A DNA stretch of 64,000 nucleotides from Megaustenia siamemsis (taxonomy: Eukaryota; Mollusca; Gastropoda; Stylommatophora; Ariophantidae), in NCBI GenBank assembly GCA_032433765.1, contig JAVIAB010000046.1, positions 65,481,875 through 65,545,874 on the forward strand, given 5' to 3'. How positions within the stretch are numbered: position 1 is the first letter of the stretch; every line of letters starts with the position of its first letter. The notes under the pieces are model-generated. The model searched no databases, was not told the origin of the DNA, and worked only from the letters and a program-made list of their open reading frames with translations. The position numbers were made by a program, and so were the translations under genes. Shown in pieces: positions 33,170 through 45,780 of the stretch.

Positions 33170-34060
33170 TGTTTTATCACCAAGCGTGTTCAATCTATAC
33201 ACTGAGCAAATCTTTAAAAACATCTCAGAGATGCCAGGCCTAAACATTAATGGAAAGATAATCAATAACCTAAGATATGCTGATGATACTGTTCTACTAG
33301 CAGAAAATCCTAAAGATCTACAACAATTGCTTAATGTGATAAACATAACAAGCAAAAATATGAACTAGAAATGAATATCAAAAAGACTAAAACTATGATC
33401 ATAAACAAAGAAAATTCTCAAGACCTACAAGTAAATATCACAGTTGAAGGAATACATCTGGAGACAGTCCAGAGCTACAACTACCATGGACATACTATAA
33501 CCAGTGATGGAAAATGTAAAACTGAAATAAACAAAAGAATAGGTATGGCAAAAAGTAATTTTAATGCCATGAAAAATATACTAACAACAAAACAAATATC
33601 AGCAGGGCTGAAACTAAGAATGGTAAAATGTTACATCTTCTCAATATTCCTATATGGTGCAGAAACATGGACATTAGACAAGAAAACAGAACAGAGAATT
33701 GAAGCCTTTGAAATGTGGATTTATAGAAGAATAGGTAGAATTGGATGGAAAGAAATGAAAACAAACAATGAAGTTTTAAAACAACTAAAAATAAAAAGAG
33801 AACTACTAAATACAATTAAGACAAGAGAAATGACATTTTTGGGGCATGTTAAAAGACACAACAGCCTACTAAAAGTAATATTGGAAGGGAAAATACTAGG
33901 TAAAAGAGACAGAGGCAGACCAACACTAACATGGACGAGTGACATCAAAAGATGGACAAGTCAATCTATGACAACCTGCACCATGAAAGCAAGAAATAGA
34001 GTGGAATGGCGATCCATGGTAGCCAACCTTCGTTGCGGAGACAGCACTTGATGATGCTGA
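33170..34060 (+). mobile_element. LINE family D, 5'-truncated copy (D2)
   Basis: Covers motif B onward and ends with GACAGCACTTGATGATGCTG, a GAT-type tail like family B. Sequence shared with D1 is close (SPSVFNLYTEQIFKNI, LRYADDTVLLAENPKDLQQL), and D2 supplies the 3' end missing in D1. It lies immediately upstream of putative exon 3; only 27 bases separate them. Confidence 0.88.
33371..34051 (+). pseudogene. LINE D2 reverse transcriptase C-terminus
   Basis: An open frame of 226 codons reading NIKKTKTMIINKENSQDLQV, SYNYHGHTITSDGKCKTEIN (H where D1 has L), IFLYGAETWTLDKKTEQRIE, EMTFLGHVKRHNSLLKVILE and GKRDRGRPTLTWTSDIKRWT. Motif C lies just upstream in another frame (33260-33300); one frameshift near 33362 separates them. 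This is the thumb and C-terminal region of a non-LTR reverse transcriptase. The methionine start is not meaningful. Confidence 0.8.
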
Positions 34061-34087
34061 TATGTTTTGTTTGCATTACATTTACAG

Positions 34088-34285
34088 GTAAATTCAAACC
34101 AACAAACACCATTTGCAAAGTTCTACATCATAAACCTGGAAACCCAGTTGTGTGTTGGCCACTTTGTTGTCTATAACAACTTGCGACGATGGTATGAGGT
34201 CTATGTGTCCCCTAGCTCAACTCACATGGTGCTACGTCCTGATGTACGATACCATTTTCAAGCCATCATTTCCTATCACATTCAG
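34088..34285 (+). CDS. Putative internal exon 3 of the unrecognised host gene
   Basis: Exactly 66 codons, phase 0 at both ends, preceded by TTTGCATTACATTTACAG and followed by CAG/GTCAGT. It reads VNSNQQTPFAKFYIINLETQ at the start, VVYNNLRRWYEVYVSP in the middle and LRPDVRYHFQAIISYHIQ at the end. Alternating hydrophobic residues and the LRPDVRYHFQ string suggest beta strands; a fibronectin type III-like fold is possible, but I cannot confirm it. Codon usage and composition differ from the AT-rich LINE frames. The closeness of LINE D2 upstream and a 9-bp array 44 bases after the donor shows the exon is boxed in by repeats. Confidence 0.6.
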
Positions 34286-34329
34286 GTCAGTAAAAAGCAA
34301 TTACGATAGAACCCCAGTTGTCGTTTGTC

Positions 34330-35233
34330 TCACAACTCACACAACTCATACAGCTCACACAACTCATACAGCTCACACAACTCACACAACTCACACAACT
34401 TATACAGCTCACACAACTCATACAGCTCAAACAACTCATACAACTCAAACAACTCATACAACTCATACAACTCATACAACTCACACAGCTCATACAACTC
34501 ATACAACTCAAACAACTCATACAATTCATACAACTCACACAGCTCATACAACTCATACAACTCATACAGCTCACACAGCTCATACAACTCATACAGCTCA
34601 CACAACTCATACAGCTCACACAACTCACACAACTTATACAGCTCACACAACTCATACAGCTCAAACAACTCATACAACTCACACAGCTTATACAACTCAT
34701 ACAGCTCACACAATTCACACAACTCATACAGCTCACACAACTCATACAGCTCACACAACTCATACAGCTCACACAACTCATACAGCTCACACAACTCATA
34801 CAGCTCACACAACTCATACAGCTCACACAGCTCACACAACTCACACAACTCACACAGCTCACACAGCTCACACAACTCACACAACTCACACAACTCACAC
34901 AACTCATACAGTTCACACAACTCATACAGCTCACACAACTCATACAGCTCACTCAACTCACATAGCTCACACAGCTCATACAGCTCACACAGCTCACACA
35001 ACTCATACAGATCACACAACTCACACAGCTCACACAGCTCGCACAACTCATATAGCTCACACAGCTCTCACAGCTTACACAACTCATACAGCTCACACAA
35101 CTCATACAGCTCACACAACTGACATAGCTCACACAGCTCACACAGCTCATACAGCTCACACAGCTCACACAACTCATACATATCACACAACTCATATAGC
35201 TCACACAGCTCTCACAGCTTACACAACTCATAC
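34330..35233. repeat. 9-bp repeat of ACAACTCAC / ACAGCTCAT type
   Basis: About 100 units of 9 bp alternating between ACAACTCAC, ACAACTCAT, ACAGCTCAC and ACAGCTCAT. It is open in most frames on both strands and produces Thr-His-Thr-Ala and Cys-Met-Ser-type frames without biological support. It starts 44 bases inside the intron after exon 3. Confidence 0.95.
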
Positions 35234-35317
35234 TTTTTCCACTTTTCTATATTGTCCTAGAACGTGCAGTTTCCTTCCTTTGATGATGTTTATATTTGAC
35301 TAGAAATGTTTTATTTT

Positions 35318-35920
35318 GCCTCCTGTTGGCATGTGCTATCTTCTGTTGGCATGTGTTGCCTCCCTTGGCATGTGTTGCCTCCCTTGGCATGTGCTGCCTC
35401 CCTTGGCATGTGCTATCTCCCGTTGACATATGTTGCCTCCCTTTGGCATGTGTTGCCTCCCATTGGCATGTGTTGCCTCCCATTGGCATGTGCTATCTCC
35501 CATTGGCATGTCCCATCTCCCTTTGGCATATGCTATCTCCCTTTGGCATATGTTGCCTCCCATTGGCATATGTTGCCTCCCATTGGCATATGTTGCCTCC
35601 CATTGACATATGTTGCCTCCCATTGACATATGTTGCCTCCCTTTGGCATGTTTTGAGTCCCATTGGCATGTGCTATCTCCCACTGGTATGTGCTATCTCT
35701 CATTGGCATGTGTTGCATCTCATTGTGTTATCTCCCGTTGGCACATATTGCCTCCCTTTGGCATGTGTTGCCTCCCATTGGCATGTGCTATCTCCCATTG
35801 GCATGTGTTGCATCTCATTGTGTCATCTCCCGTTGGCATATATTGCCTCCCGTTGGCATGCATTGTCTCTAGTTGGCATATGTTGCCTCCCATTTACATG
35901 TGTTGCCTCCCATTGGCTTG
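35318..35920. repeat. 21-bp minisatellite
   Basis: About 28 units of 21 bp with core TTGGCATGTGTTGCCTCCCA and variants GCATATGTT and GCATGTGCTATCTCC. Its period of seven codons gives several coincident artefactual frames. The short stretch before it (35234-35317) has a strong acceptor-like tract ending TCCTAG at 35260 but no clear exon. Confidence 0.93.
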
Positions 35921-35973
35921 CTAATCAGAATTTGTGCTAATTCCAAGCAACATCCAATTCACTTTTGTCTTTC

Positions 35974-36273
35974 TTTAACTCTTTCTGTACGGAAGCTTTT
36001 TATCGACGAAACGGATGAGATTTCAGAGACAAAATTGTTCACGGTTTTAAGAATCAATCTACAAATTTATATAACATATTGTATATGAATTTTTAGATAA
36101 TTGAACAAGGTATTAGATTTCACCAATATCAAGATGTTACAAGATATGTAAAAAGAATATGGTTTGATGTCGTTCACACTAATAAAATTGAGCATGGCGC
36201 ACTATGTGGTAAAACGTACGTTGCCGAAATCAGCGTGGCACACATTGCGGTGAAACGTATGGAAAGAGTTAAA
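35974..36273. mobile_element. Probable piggyBac-type MITE
   Basis: A 300-bp segment with 17-base terminal inverted repeats: TTTAACTCTTTCTGTAC at 35974-35990 against GTATGGAAAGAGTTAAA at 36257-36273 (two mismatches). TTAA is present at both ends in the position of a piggyBac target duplication, giving ends TTAACTCTTTC. The interior has no transposase; a second inner pair (GTACGGAAGC, AAACGTACG, AAACGTATGG) suggests subterminal repeats. Non-autonomous; class assignment rests only on TTAA and the repeat ends. Confidence 0.6.
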
Positions 36274-36420
36274 TATTTTAGTTTGTTTTTATTGAAAATA
36301 AAGTTGATCCTGGATTTTTTTAAAATTTACCTACAAGGAAAACAGCAAGAAAGACAATGTTTCTTTATATCTACTCACTCAAAATTTTTGTGTCAAATCA
36401 AGCAAATTGCCACTCATTTA

Positions 36421-39400
36421 TAACTAGTTTGATCCTTGACCCATCCTATCATCTATACCTAGTTTGACCCTGACTCATCCTCTCATCTATACCTAGTTTG
36501 ACCCTGACTCATCCTCTCATCTATACCTAGTTTGACCCTGACTCATCCTCTCATCTATACCTAGTTTGACCCTGACTCATCCTCTCATCTATACCTAGTT
36601 TGACCCTGACTCATCCTCTCATCTATACCTAGTTTGACCATTATTCCATCCTCTAATCTATACCTAGTTTGACCCTGACTCATCCTCTCATCTATACCTA
36701 GTTTGACCATTATTCCATCCTCTAATCTATACCTAGTTTGACCCTGACTCATCCTCACATCTATACCTAGTTTGACCCTGACTCATCCTATCATCTATAC
36801 CTAGTTTGACCATTATCCCATCCTCTCAACTATACCTAGTTTGACCCTGACTCATCATATCATCTACACCTAGTTTGACCCTGACTCATGTCATCTATAC
36901 CTAGTTTGACCATTATCCCATCCTCTCATCTATACCTAGTTTGACCCTGACTCATCTTATCATCTATACCTAGTTTGACCCTGACTCATCATATCATCTA
37001 TACCTAGTTTGACCCTGACCCATCCTATCATCTATACCTAGTTTGATCCTTGACCCATCCTATCATCTATACCTAGATTGATCCTTGACCCATCCTATCA
37101 TCTATACCTAGATTGATCCTTGACCCATCCTATCATCTATACCTAGTTTGACCCTGACCCATCCTATCATCTATACCTAGTTTGATCCTTGACCCATCCT
37201 ATCATCTATACCTAGTTTGACCCTGACCCATCCTATCATCTATACCTAGTTTGATCCTTGATCCATCCTATCATCTATACCTAGTTTGATCCTTGATCCA
37301 TCCTATCATCTATACCTAGTTTGACCCTGACCCATCCTATCATCTATACCTAGTTTGATCCTTGACCCATCCTATCATCTATACCTAGTTTGACCCTGAC
37401 CCATCCTATCATCTATACCTAGTTTGATCCTTGATCCATCCTATCATCTATACCTAGTTTGATCCTTGATCCATCCTATCATCTATACCTAGTTTGATCC
37501 TTGATCCATCCTATCATCTATACCTAGTTTGATCCTTGATCCATCCTATCACCTATACCTAGTTTGATCCTTGACCCATCCTATCATCTATACCTAGTTT
37601 GATCCATGATCCATCCTCTCATCTATGCCTAGTTTGACCCTGACTCATCCTCTCATCTATACCTAGTTTGACCATTATCCTATCCTCTCATCTATACCTA
37701 GTTTGACCATTATCCCATCCTCTCATCTATACCCAGTTTAACCATTATCCCATTCTCTCATCTATACCTAGTTTAACCATTATCCCATCCTCTCATCTAT
37801 ACTTAGTTTGATCCTTGACCCATCATCTCATCTATACCTAGTTTGACCATTATCCCATAATCTCATCATTACCTAGTTTGACCCTTGACCCATCACCCCA
37901 TCTGTACCTAGTTTAACCCCTGACAAATCCTCCCATCTATACCTAGTTTAATCCTTCACCCATCACCACATTTATACCTAGTTTGACCCTTGGCTCACCC
38001 CATCATCTATACCTAGTTTGACCCTTGGCTCATTCTCTCATCTATACCTAGTTTGATCCTTGACCCATCCTCTCATTTATACCTAGTTTGACCCTAGGCC
38101 CATCCTATCACCTATACCCAATTTGACCTTTGACACATACTCTCATCTATGCCTAATTTTACCCTTGATCCATCATCTCATCTATACCTAGTTTGACCCT
38201 TGATCCATCCTCTCATCTATACCTAGTTTGACCCTTCCTCTTTATCTATACCTAGTTTGACCCTTGACTCATCCTTTCATCTATACCTAGTTTGACCCTT
38301 CTTCTCATCTATACCTAGTTTGACCCTTCCTCTCATCTATACCTAGTTTGACTCTTGACTCATCCTTTCATCTATACCTAGTTTGACCCTTCTTCTCATC
38401 TATACCTAGTTTGACCCTTCCTCTCATCTATACCTAGTTTGACTCTTGACTCATCCTTTCATCTATACCTAGTTTGACCCTTCTTCTCATCTATACCTAG
38501 TTTGACCCTTCCTCTCATCTATACCTAGTTTGACTCTTGACTCATCCTTTCATCTATACCTAGTTTGACCCTTGACTCATCCTTTCATCTATACCTAGTT
38601 TGACCCTTGACTCATCCTTTCATCTATACCTAGTTTGACCATTATCCCATCCTCCCATCTATACTTAGTTTGACCCGTGACCATCCTCTCATCTATACCT
38701 AGTTTGACGCTTGGCCCATCACACCATCTATACCTAGTTTGACCATTGGTCCATCACCCCATTTATATCTAGTTTAACCCTTGGCCCATCGCCCCAACTA
38801 TACCTAGTTTGACCATTGACGCATCACACCATCTATACCTAGTTTGACCATTGGTCCATCACCCCAACTGTACCTAGTTTGACCATTGACGCATCACACA
38901 ATCTATACCTAGTTTGACCCATAACCACATCTATACCTAGTTTGACCCTTGGTTTATCACCCCATCTATACCTAGTTTGACCCTTGGTTCATCACCCCAT
39001 CTATACCTAGTTTGACCCTTGGTTTATCACCCCATCTATACCTAGTTTGACCCTTGGTCCATCACCCCATCTATACCTAGTTTGACCCTTGGTTCATCAC
39101 CCCATCTATACCTAGTTTGACCCTTGGTCCATCACCCCATCTATACCTAGTTTGACCCTTGGTCCATCACCTCATCTATACCTAGTTTAACCCTTGACCC
39201 ATCACCCCATCTATACCTAGTTTAACCCTTGACCCATCATGCCATCTATACCTAGTTTAACCCTTGACCCATCATGCCATCTATACCTAGTTTAACCCTT
39301 GACCCATCACCCCATCTATACCTAGTTTAACCCTTGACCCATCACCCCATCTATACCTAGTTTAACCCTTGACCCATCACCCCATCTATACCTAGTTTGA

Positions 39401-39567
39401 CCCTTGACCCATCATGCCATCTATAACTAGTTTAACCCTTGACCCATCACCCCATCTATACCTAGTTTAACCCTTGACCCATCACCCCATCTATACCTAG
39501 TTTAACCCTTGACCCATCACCCCATCTATACCTAGTTTAACCCTTGACCCATCACCTCATCTATACC
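36421..39567. repeat. 34-bp minisatellite with variable spacer
   Basis: About 95 units sharing the invariant core CATCTATACCTAGTTTGACC, followed by a variable part such as CTGACTCATCCTCT, CTTGACCCATCACCC, ATTATCCCATCCTCT or TTGGTCCATCACCC, so the period is 33-35 bp, with 21-23 bp units near 38230-38520. Spacer types occur in blocks, marking successive local expansions. It changes directly into the 35-bp array at 39568. Confidence 0.95.
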
Positions 39568-42500
39568 AGTCTCCTGTCATTGGTTGGAACTCTCACAGCT
39601 GGAGTCTCCTGTCATTGGTTGGAACTCTCACAGCTGGTGTCTCCTGTCATTGGATGGAACTCTCACAGCTGGAGTCTCCTGTCATTGGTTGGATCTCTCA
39701 CAGCTGGAGTCTCCTGTCATTGGTTGGAACTCTCACAGCTGGAGTCTCCTGTCATTGGTTGGAACTCTGACAGCTGGAGTCTCCTGTCATTGGTTGGAAC
39801 TCTGACAGCTGGAGTCTCCTGTCATTGGTTGGAACTCTGACAGCTGGAGTCTCCTGTCATTGGTTGGAACTCTCACAGCTGGAGTCTCCTGTCATTGGTT
39901 GGAACTCTCACAGCTGGAGTCTCCTGTCATTGGATGGAACTCTCACAGCTGGAGTCTCCTGTCATTGGTTGGAACTCTCACAGCTGGAGTCTCCTGTCAT
40001 TGGATGGAACTCTCACAGCTGGAGTCTCCTGTCATTGGATGGAACTCTCACAGCTGGAGTCTCCTGTCATTGGTTGGAACTCTCACAGCTGGAGTCTCCT
40101 GTCATTGGATGGAACTCTCACAGCTGGAGTCTCCTGTCATTGGTTGGAACTCTCACAGCTGGAGTCTCCTGTCATTGGATGGAACTCTCACAGCTGGAGT
40201 CTCCTGTCATTGGATGGAACTCTCACAGCTGGAGTCTCCTGTCATTGGTTGGAACTCTCACAGCTGGAGTCTCCTGTCATTGGATGGAACTCTCACAGCT
40301 GGAGTCTCCTGTCATTGGATGGAACTCTCACAGCTGGAGTCTCCTGTCATTTGTTGGAACTCTCACAGCTGGAGTCTCCTGTCATTGGATGGAACTCTCA
40401 CAGCTGGAGTCTCCTGTCATTGGTTGGAACTCTCACAGCTGGAGTCTCCTGTCATTGGATGGAACTCTCACAGCTGGAGTCTCCTGTCATTGGTTGGAAC
40501 TCTCACAGCTGGAGTCTCCTGTCATTGGTTGGAACTCTCACAGCTGGAGTCTCCTGTCATTGGTTGGATCTCTCACAGCTGGAGTCTCCTGTCATTGGTT
40601 GGATCTCTCACAGCTGGAGTCTCCTGTCATTGGTTGGATCTCTCACAGCTGGAGTCTCCTGTCATTGGTTGGAACTCTCACAGCTGGAGTCTCCTGTCAT
40701 TGGTTGGAACTCTCACAGCTGGAGTCTCCTGTCATTGGTTGGATCTCTCACAGCTGGAGTCTCCTGTCATTGGTTGGAACTCTGACAGCTGGAGTCTCCT
40801 GTCATTGGTTGGAACTCTGACAGCTGGAGTCTCCTGTCATTGGTTGGAACTCTCACAGCTGGAGTCTCCTGTCATTGGATGGAACTCTCACAGCTGGAGT
40901 CTCCTGTCATTGGTTGGAACTCTCACAGCTGGAGTCTCCTGTCATTGGTTGGAACTCTCACAGCTGGAGTCTCCTGTCATTGGTTGGAACTCTGACAGCT
41001 GGAGTCTCCTGTCATTGGATGGAACTCTCACAGCTGGAGTCTCCTGTCATTGGTTGGAACTCTCACAGCTGGAGTCTCCTGTCATTGGTTGGAACTCTCA
41101 CAGCTGGAGTCTCCTGTCATTGGTTGGAACTCTCACAGCTGGAGTCTCCTGTCATTGGTTGGAACTCTCACAGCTGGAGTCTCCTGTCATTGGTTGGAAC
41201 TCTCACAGCTGGAGTCTCCTGTCATTGGTTGGATCTCTCACAGCTGGAGTCTCCTGTCATTGGTTGGAACTCTCACAGCTGGAGTCTCCTGTCATTGGTT
41301 GGAACTCTCACAGCTGGAGTCTCCTGTCATTGGTTGGATCTCTCACAGCTGGAGTCTCCTGTCATTGGATGGAACTCTCACAGCTGGAGTCTCCTGTCAT
41401 TGGTTGGATCTCTCACAGCTGGAGTCTCCTGTCATTGGATGGAACTCTCACAGCTGGAGTCTCCTGTCATTGGTTGGAACTCTCACAGCTGGAGTCTCCT
41501 GTCATTGGTTGGAACTCTCACAGCTGGAGTCTCCTGTCATTGGATGGAACTCTCACAGCTGGAGTCTCCTGTCATTGGATGGAACTCTCACAGCTGGAGT
41601 CTCCTGTCATTGGTTGGAACTCTCACAGCTGGAGTCTCCTGTCATTGGTTGGAACTCTCACAGCTGGAGTCTCCTGTCATTGGTTGGATCTCTCACAGCT
41701 GGAGTCTCCTGTCATTGGTTGGAACTCTCACAGCTGGAGTCTCCTGTCATTGGATGGAACTCTCACAGCTGGAGTCTCCTGTCATTGGTTGGATCTCTCA
41801 CAGCTGGAGTCTCCTGTCATTGGTTGGAACTCTCACAGCTGGAGTCTCCTGTCATTGGATGGAACTCTCACAGCTGGAGTCTCCTGTCATTGGTTGGAAC
41901 TCTCACAGCTGGAGTCTCCTGTCATTGGTTGGAACTCTCACAGCTGGAGTCTCCTGTCATTGGTTGGATCTCTCACAGCTGGAGTCTCCTGTCATTGGTT
42001 GGAACTCTGACAGCTGGAGTCTCCTGTCATTGGTTGGAACTCTGACAGCTGGAGTCTCCTGTCATTGGTTGGAACTCTCACAGCTGGAGTCTCCTATCAT
42101 TGGATGGAACTCTCACAGCTGGAGTCTCCTGTCATTGGTTGGAACTCTCACAGCTGGAGTCTCCTGTCATTGGTTGGAACTCTGACAGCTGGAGTCTCCT
42201 GTCATTGGATGGAACTCTCACAGCTGGAGTCTCCTGTCATTGGTTGGAACTCTCACAGCTGGAGTCTCCTGTCATTGGTTGGAACTCTCACAGCTGGAGT
42301 CTCCTGTCATTGGTTGGAACTCTCACAGCTGGAGTCTCCTGTCATTGGTTGGAACTCTCACAGCTGGAGTCTCCTGTCATTGGTTGGAACTCTCACAGCT
42401 GGAGTCTCCTGTCATTTGTTGGAACTCTCACAGCTGGAGTCTCCTGTCATTGGTTGGAACTCTCACAGCTGGAGTCTCCTGTCATTGGTTGGAACTCTCA

Positions 42501-44560
42501 CAGCTGGAGTCTCCTGTCATTTGTTGGAACTCTCACAGCTGGAGTCTCCTGTCATTTGTTGGAACTCTCACAGCTGGAGTCTCCTGTCATTTGTTGGAAC
42601 TCTCTCAGCTGGAGTCTCCTGTCATTTGTTGGAACTCTCACAGCTGGAGTCTCCTGTCATTGTTGGAACTCTCACAGCTGGAGTCTCCTGTCATTGGATG
42701 GAACTCTAACAGCTGGAGTCTCCTGTCATTGGATGGAACTCTCACAGCTGGAGTCTCCTGTCATTGGATGGAACTCTCACAGCTGGAGTCTCCTGTCATT
42801 GGTTGGAACTCTCACAGCTGGAGTCTCCTGTCATTGGTTGGAACTCTCACAGCTGGAGTCTCCTGTCATTGGTTGGAACTCTCACAGCTGGAGTCTCCTG
42901 TCATTGGTTGGAACTCTCACAGCTGGAGTCTCCTGTCATTGGTTGGAACTCTCACAGCTGGAGTCTCCTGTCATTGGTTGGAACTCTCACAGCTGGAGTC
43001 TCCTGTCATTGGTTGGAACTCTCACAGCTGGAGTCTCCTGTCATTGGTTGGAACTCTCACAGCTGGAGTCTCCTGTCATTGGATGGAACTCTCACAGCTG
43101 GAGTCTCCTGTCATTGGTTGGAACTCTCACAGCTGGAGTCTCCTGTCATTGGTTGGAACTCTCACAGCTGGAGTCTCCTGTCATTGGTTGGAACTCTCAC
43201 AGCTGGAGTCTCCTGTCATTGGTTGGAACTCTCACAGCTGGAGTCTCCTGTCATTGGTTGGAACTCTCACAGCTGGAGTCTCCTGTCATTGGTTGGAACT
43301 CTCACAGCTGGAGTCTCCTGTCATTGGTTGGAACTCTCACAGCTGGAGTCTCCTGTCATTGGTTGGAACTCTCACAGCTGGAGTCTCCTGTCATTGGTTG
43401 GAACTCTCACAGCTGGAGTCTCCTGTCATTGGATGGAACTCTCACAGCTGGAGTCTCCTGTCATTGGATGGAACTCTCACAGCTGGAGTCTCCTGTCATT
43501 GGTTGGAACTCTCACAGCTGGAGTCTCCTGTCATTGGATGGAACTCTCACAGCTGGAGTCTCCTGTCATTTGTTGGAACTCTCACAGCTGGAGTCTCCTG
43601 TCATTTGTTGGAACTCTCACAGCTGGAGTCTCCTGTCATTTGTTGGAACTCTCACAGCTGGAGTCTCCTGTCATTGGATGGAACTCTCACAGCTGGAGTC
43701 TCCTGTCATTGGATGGAACTCTCACAGCTGGAGTCTCCTGTCATTGGATGGAACTCTCACAGCTGGAGTCTCCTGTCATTGGATGGAACTCTCACAGCTG
43801 GAGTCTCCTGTCATTGGTTGGAACTCTCACAGCTGGAGTCTCCTGTCATTGGATGGAACTCTCACAGCTGGAGTCTCCTGTCATTTGTTGGAACTCTCAC
43901 AGCTGGAGTCTCCTGTCATTTGTTGGAACTCTCACAGCTGGAGTCTCCTGTCATTGGATGGAACTCTCACAGCTGGAGTCTCCTGTCATTTGTTGGAACT
44001 CTCACAGCTGGAGTCTCCTGTCATTGGATGGAACTCTCACAGCTGGAGTCTCCTGTCATTGGATGGAACTCTCACAGCTGGAGTCTCCTGTCATTGGATG
44101 GAACTCTCACAGCTGGAGTCTCCTGTCATTGGATGGAACTCTCACAGCTGGAGTCTCCTGTCATTGGATGGAACTCTCACAGCTGGAGTCTCCTGTCATT
44201 GGATGGAACTCTCACAGCTGGAGTCTCCTGTCATTGGATGGAACTCTCACAGCTGGAGTCTCCTGTCATTGGTTGGAACTCTCACAGCTGGAGTCTCCTG
44301 TCATTGGTTGGAACTCTCACAGCTGGAGTCTCCTGTCATTGGTTGGAACTCTCACAGCTGGAGTCTCCTGTCATTGGTTGGAACTCTCACAGCTGGAGTC
44401 TCCTGTCATTGGTTGGATCTCTCACAGCTGGAGTCTCCTGTCATTGGATGGAACTCTCACAGCTGGAGTCTCCTGTCATTGGTTGGATCTCTCACAGCTG
44501 GAGTCTCCTGTCATTGGATGGAACTCTCACAGCTGGAGTCTCCTGTCATTGGATGGAACT
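39568..44560. repeat. 35-bp satellite
   Basis: About 142 highly uniform units of 35 bp with blocks CTCCTGTCATTGGTTGGAAC and TCTCACAGCTGGAGT. Variants are TGGATGG, TGGTTGGATC, TTTGTTGG and TCTGACAGC. One single-base deletion near 42661 shifts the register. No stops occur in any plus frame, so frames up to 832 codons exist but repeat the same 35 residues and have no coding evidence. Confidence 0.96.
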
Positions 44561-44606
44561 TATGCCCTCACAAGAATGGTCTTACAGGACAGATCTAAAG
44601 ACAGAA

Positions 44607-44923
44607 AAAGTATAATATAAAAAGTATAATATAAAAAGTATAATATAAAAAGTATAATATAAAAAGTATAATATAAAAAGTATAATATAAAAAGTATAAT
44701 ATAAAAAGTATAATATAAAAAGTATAATATAAAAAGTATAATATAAAAAGTATAATATAAAAAGTATAATATAAAAAGTATAATATAAAAAGTATAATAT
44801 AAAAAGTATAATATAAAAAGTATAATATAAAAAGTATAATATAAAAAGTATAATATAAAAAGTATAATATAAAAAGTATAATATAAAAAGTATAATATAA
44901 AAAGTATAATATAAAAAGTATAA
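44607..44923. repeat. 14-bp AT-rich repeat
   Basis: About 23 perfect or nearly perfect units of AGTATAATATAAAA. The unit holds the near-palindrome TATAATATA and will melt easily. It begins about 46 bases after the 35-bp array. Confidence 0.96.
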
Positions 44924-45002
44924 GTATATAAAGTCTTCATAGCTTTTCAAATCTCTAGTCTAGTCACAAGTTTTATTACTTGTCATGTTTCATGAAACAG
45001 AT

Positions 45003-45152
45003 ATTACATTGTTACATGGTAACAAAGGGATTACATTGTTACATGGTAACAAAGGGATTACATTGTTACATGGTAACAAAGGGATTACATTGTTACATGA
45101 TAACAAAGGGATTACATTGTTACATGGTAACAAAGGGATTACATTGTTACAT
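45003..45152. repeat. 27-bp repeat with an internal palindrome
   Basis: Between five and six units of 27 bp. Each contains TTGTTACATGGTAACAA, a perfect inverted repeat of seven bases around a central ATG, so the array is a series of potential hairpins. Confidence 0.93.
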
Positions 45153-45449
45153 ATGAGTACAAAGTTGTGTGCTGCAGAGCACCCAGAAAAGTTAAACTTT
45201 TTCCCAATCCCAACAATTTTCAAATTATGCTGTTGGCTTATCTTCTATTAACGAAAAACATTGAGGAGATCCATAGCCATGAAAATGAGTTTCACGGGCC
45301 ACATTTGGCCCACAGGCCATGTTTTGTGGACCATGCTGCTGTACTGAAAGTGACTGAACTCTTCCACAACAATGGCTAGCACTGGATGTGGTTGCCTTGT
45401 AGCAAATCAGATTTAGATGCTTCAAAACTGTGACATTTTTTAATGAAAT
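45153..45449. other. Single-copy sequence with a possible hAT-type fragment
   Basis: At 45295-45332 the sequence reads CGGGCCACATTTGGCCCACA then GGCCATGTTTTGTGG. This style of ends (GGGCCACATTTGGCCC) is common in hAT-family non-autonomous elements of animals. No matching opposite end or 8-bp duplication is visible, so it is a fragment at most. No gene is seen in the rest. Confidence 0.35.
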
Positions 45450-45780
45450 TTAAATGTCAAAAACATATGTTTCATCTTCAGAATGTCACATTATGACATT
45501 TATTTCTAATATATGTCAAAAAATGTTTCATCTTCAGAATGTTACATTATGACATTTCTTTCTAATATATGTCAAAAAATGTTTTGTCTTCAGAATGTTA
45601 AATTATGACATTTATTTTTGATAATTAAATGTCAAAAACATATGTTTCATCTTCAGAATGTCACATTATGACATTTATTTGTGATACTTAAATGTCACAA
45701 ACATATGTTTTGTTTTCAGAATGTTAAATTATGACATTTATTTGTGATAATTAAATGTCAAAAACATGTTTTGTTTTCAG
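45450..45780 (+). repeat. 57-63-bp repeat carrying a 3' splice-site-like motif
   Basis: Five to six units, each with AATGTCAAAAACATATG, then TTTCATCTTCAGAATGTCA, then TTATGACATTTATTTSTAAT. The segment TTCAG/AATGTCA in each unit matches the acceptor and first codons of the exon that follows at 45781 (TTTTCAG/AATGTCAAAC). The exon boundary thus coincides with the start of the last, diverged unit. Confidence 0.85.

Noticed and set aside
34152..35303. Thr-His-Thr-Ala-rich and Cys-Met-Ser-rich frames
   Set aside because: Product of 9-bp microsatellite-like units inside the intron after exon 3. Openness in nearly all frames shows there is no coding constraint.
39860..44620. Several plus-strand open frames of 300-830 codons reading LTAGVSCHWLELSQLESPVI
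   Set aside because: All come from the stop-free 35-bp unit read in three frames. The three frames encode the same residues in shifted order, which is a property of the repeat, not of a gene.
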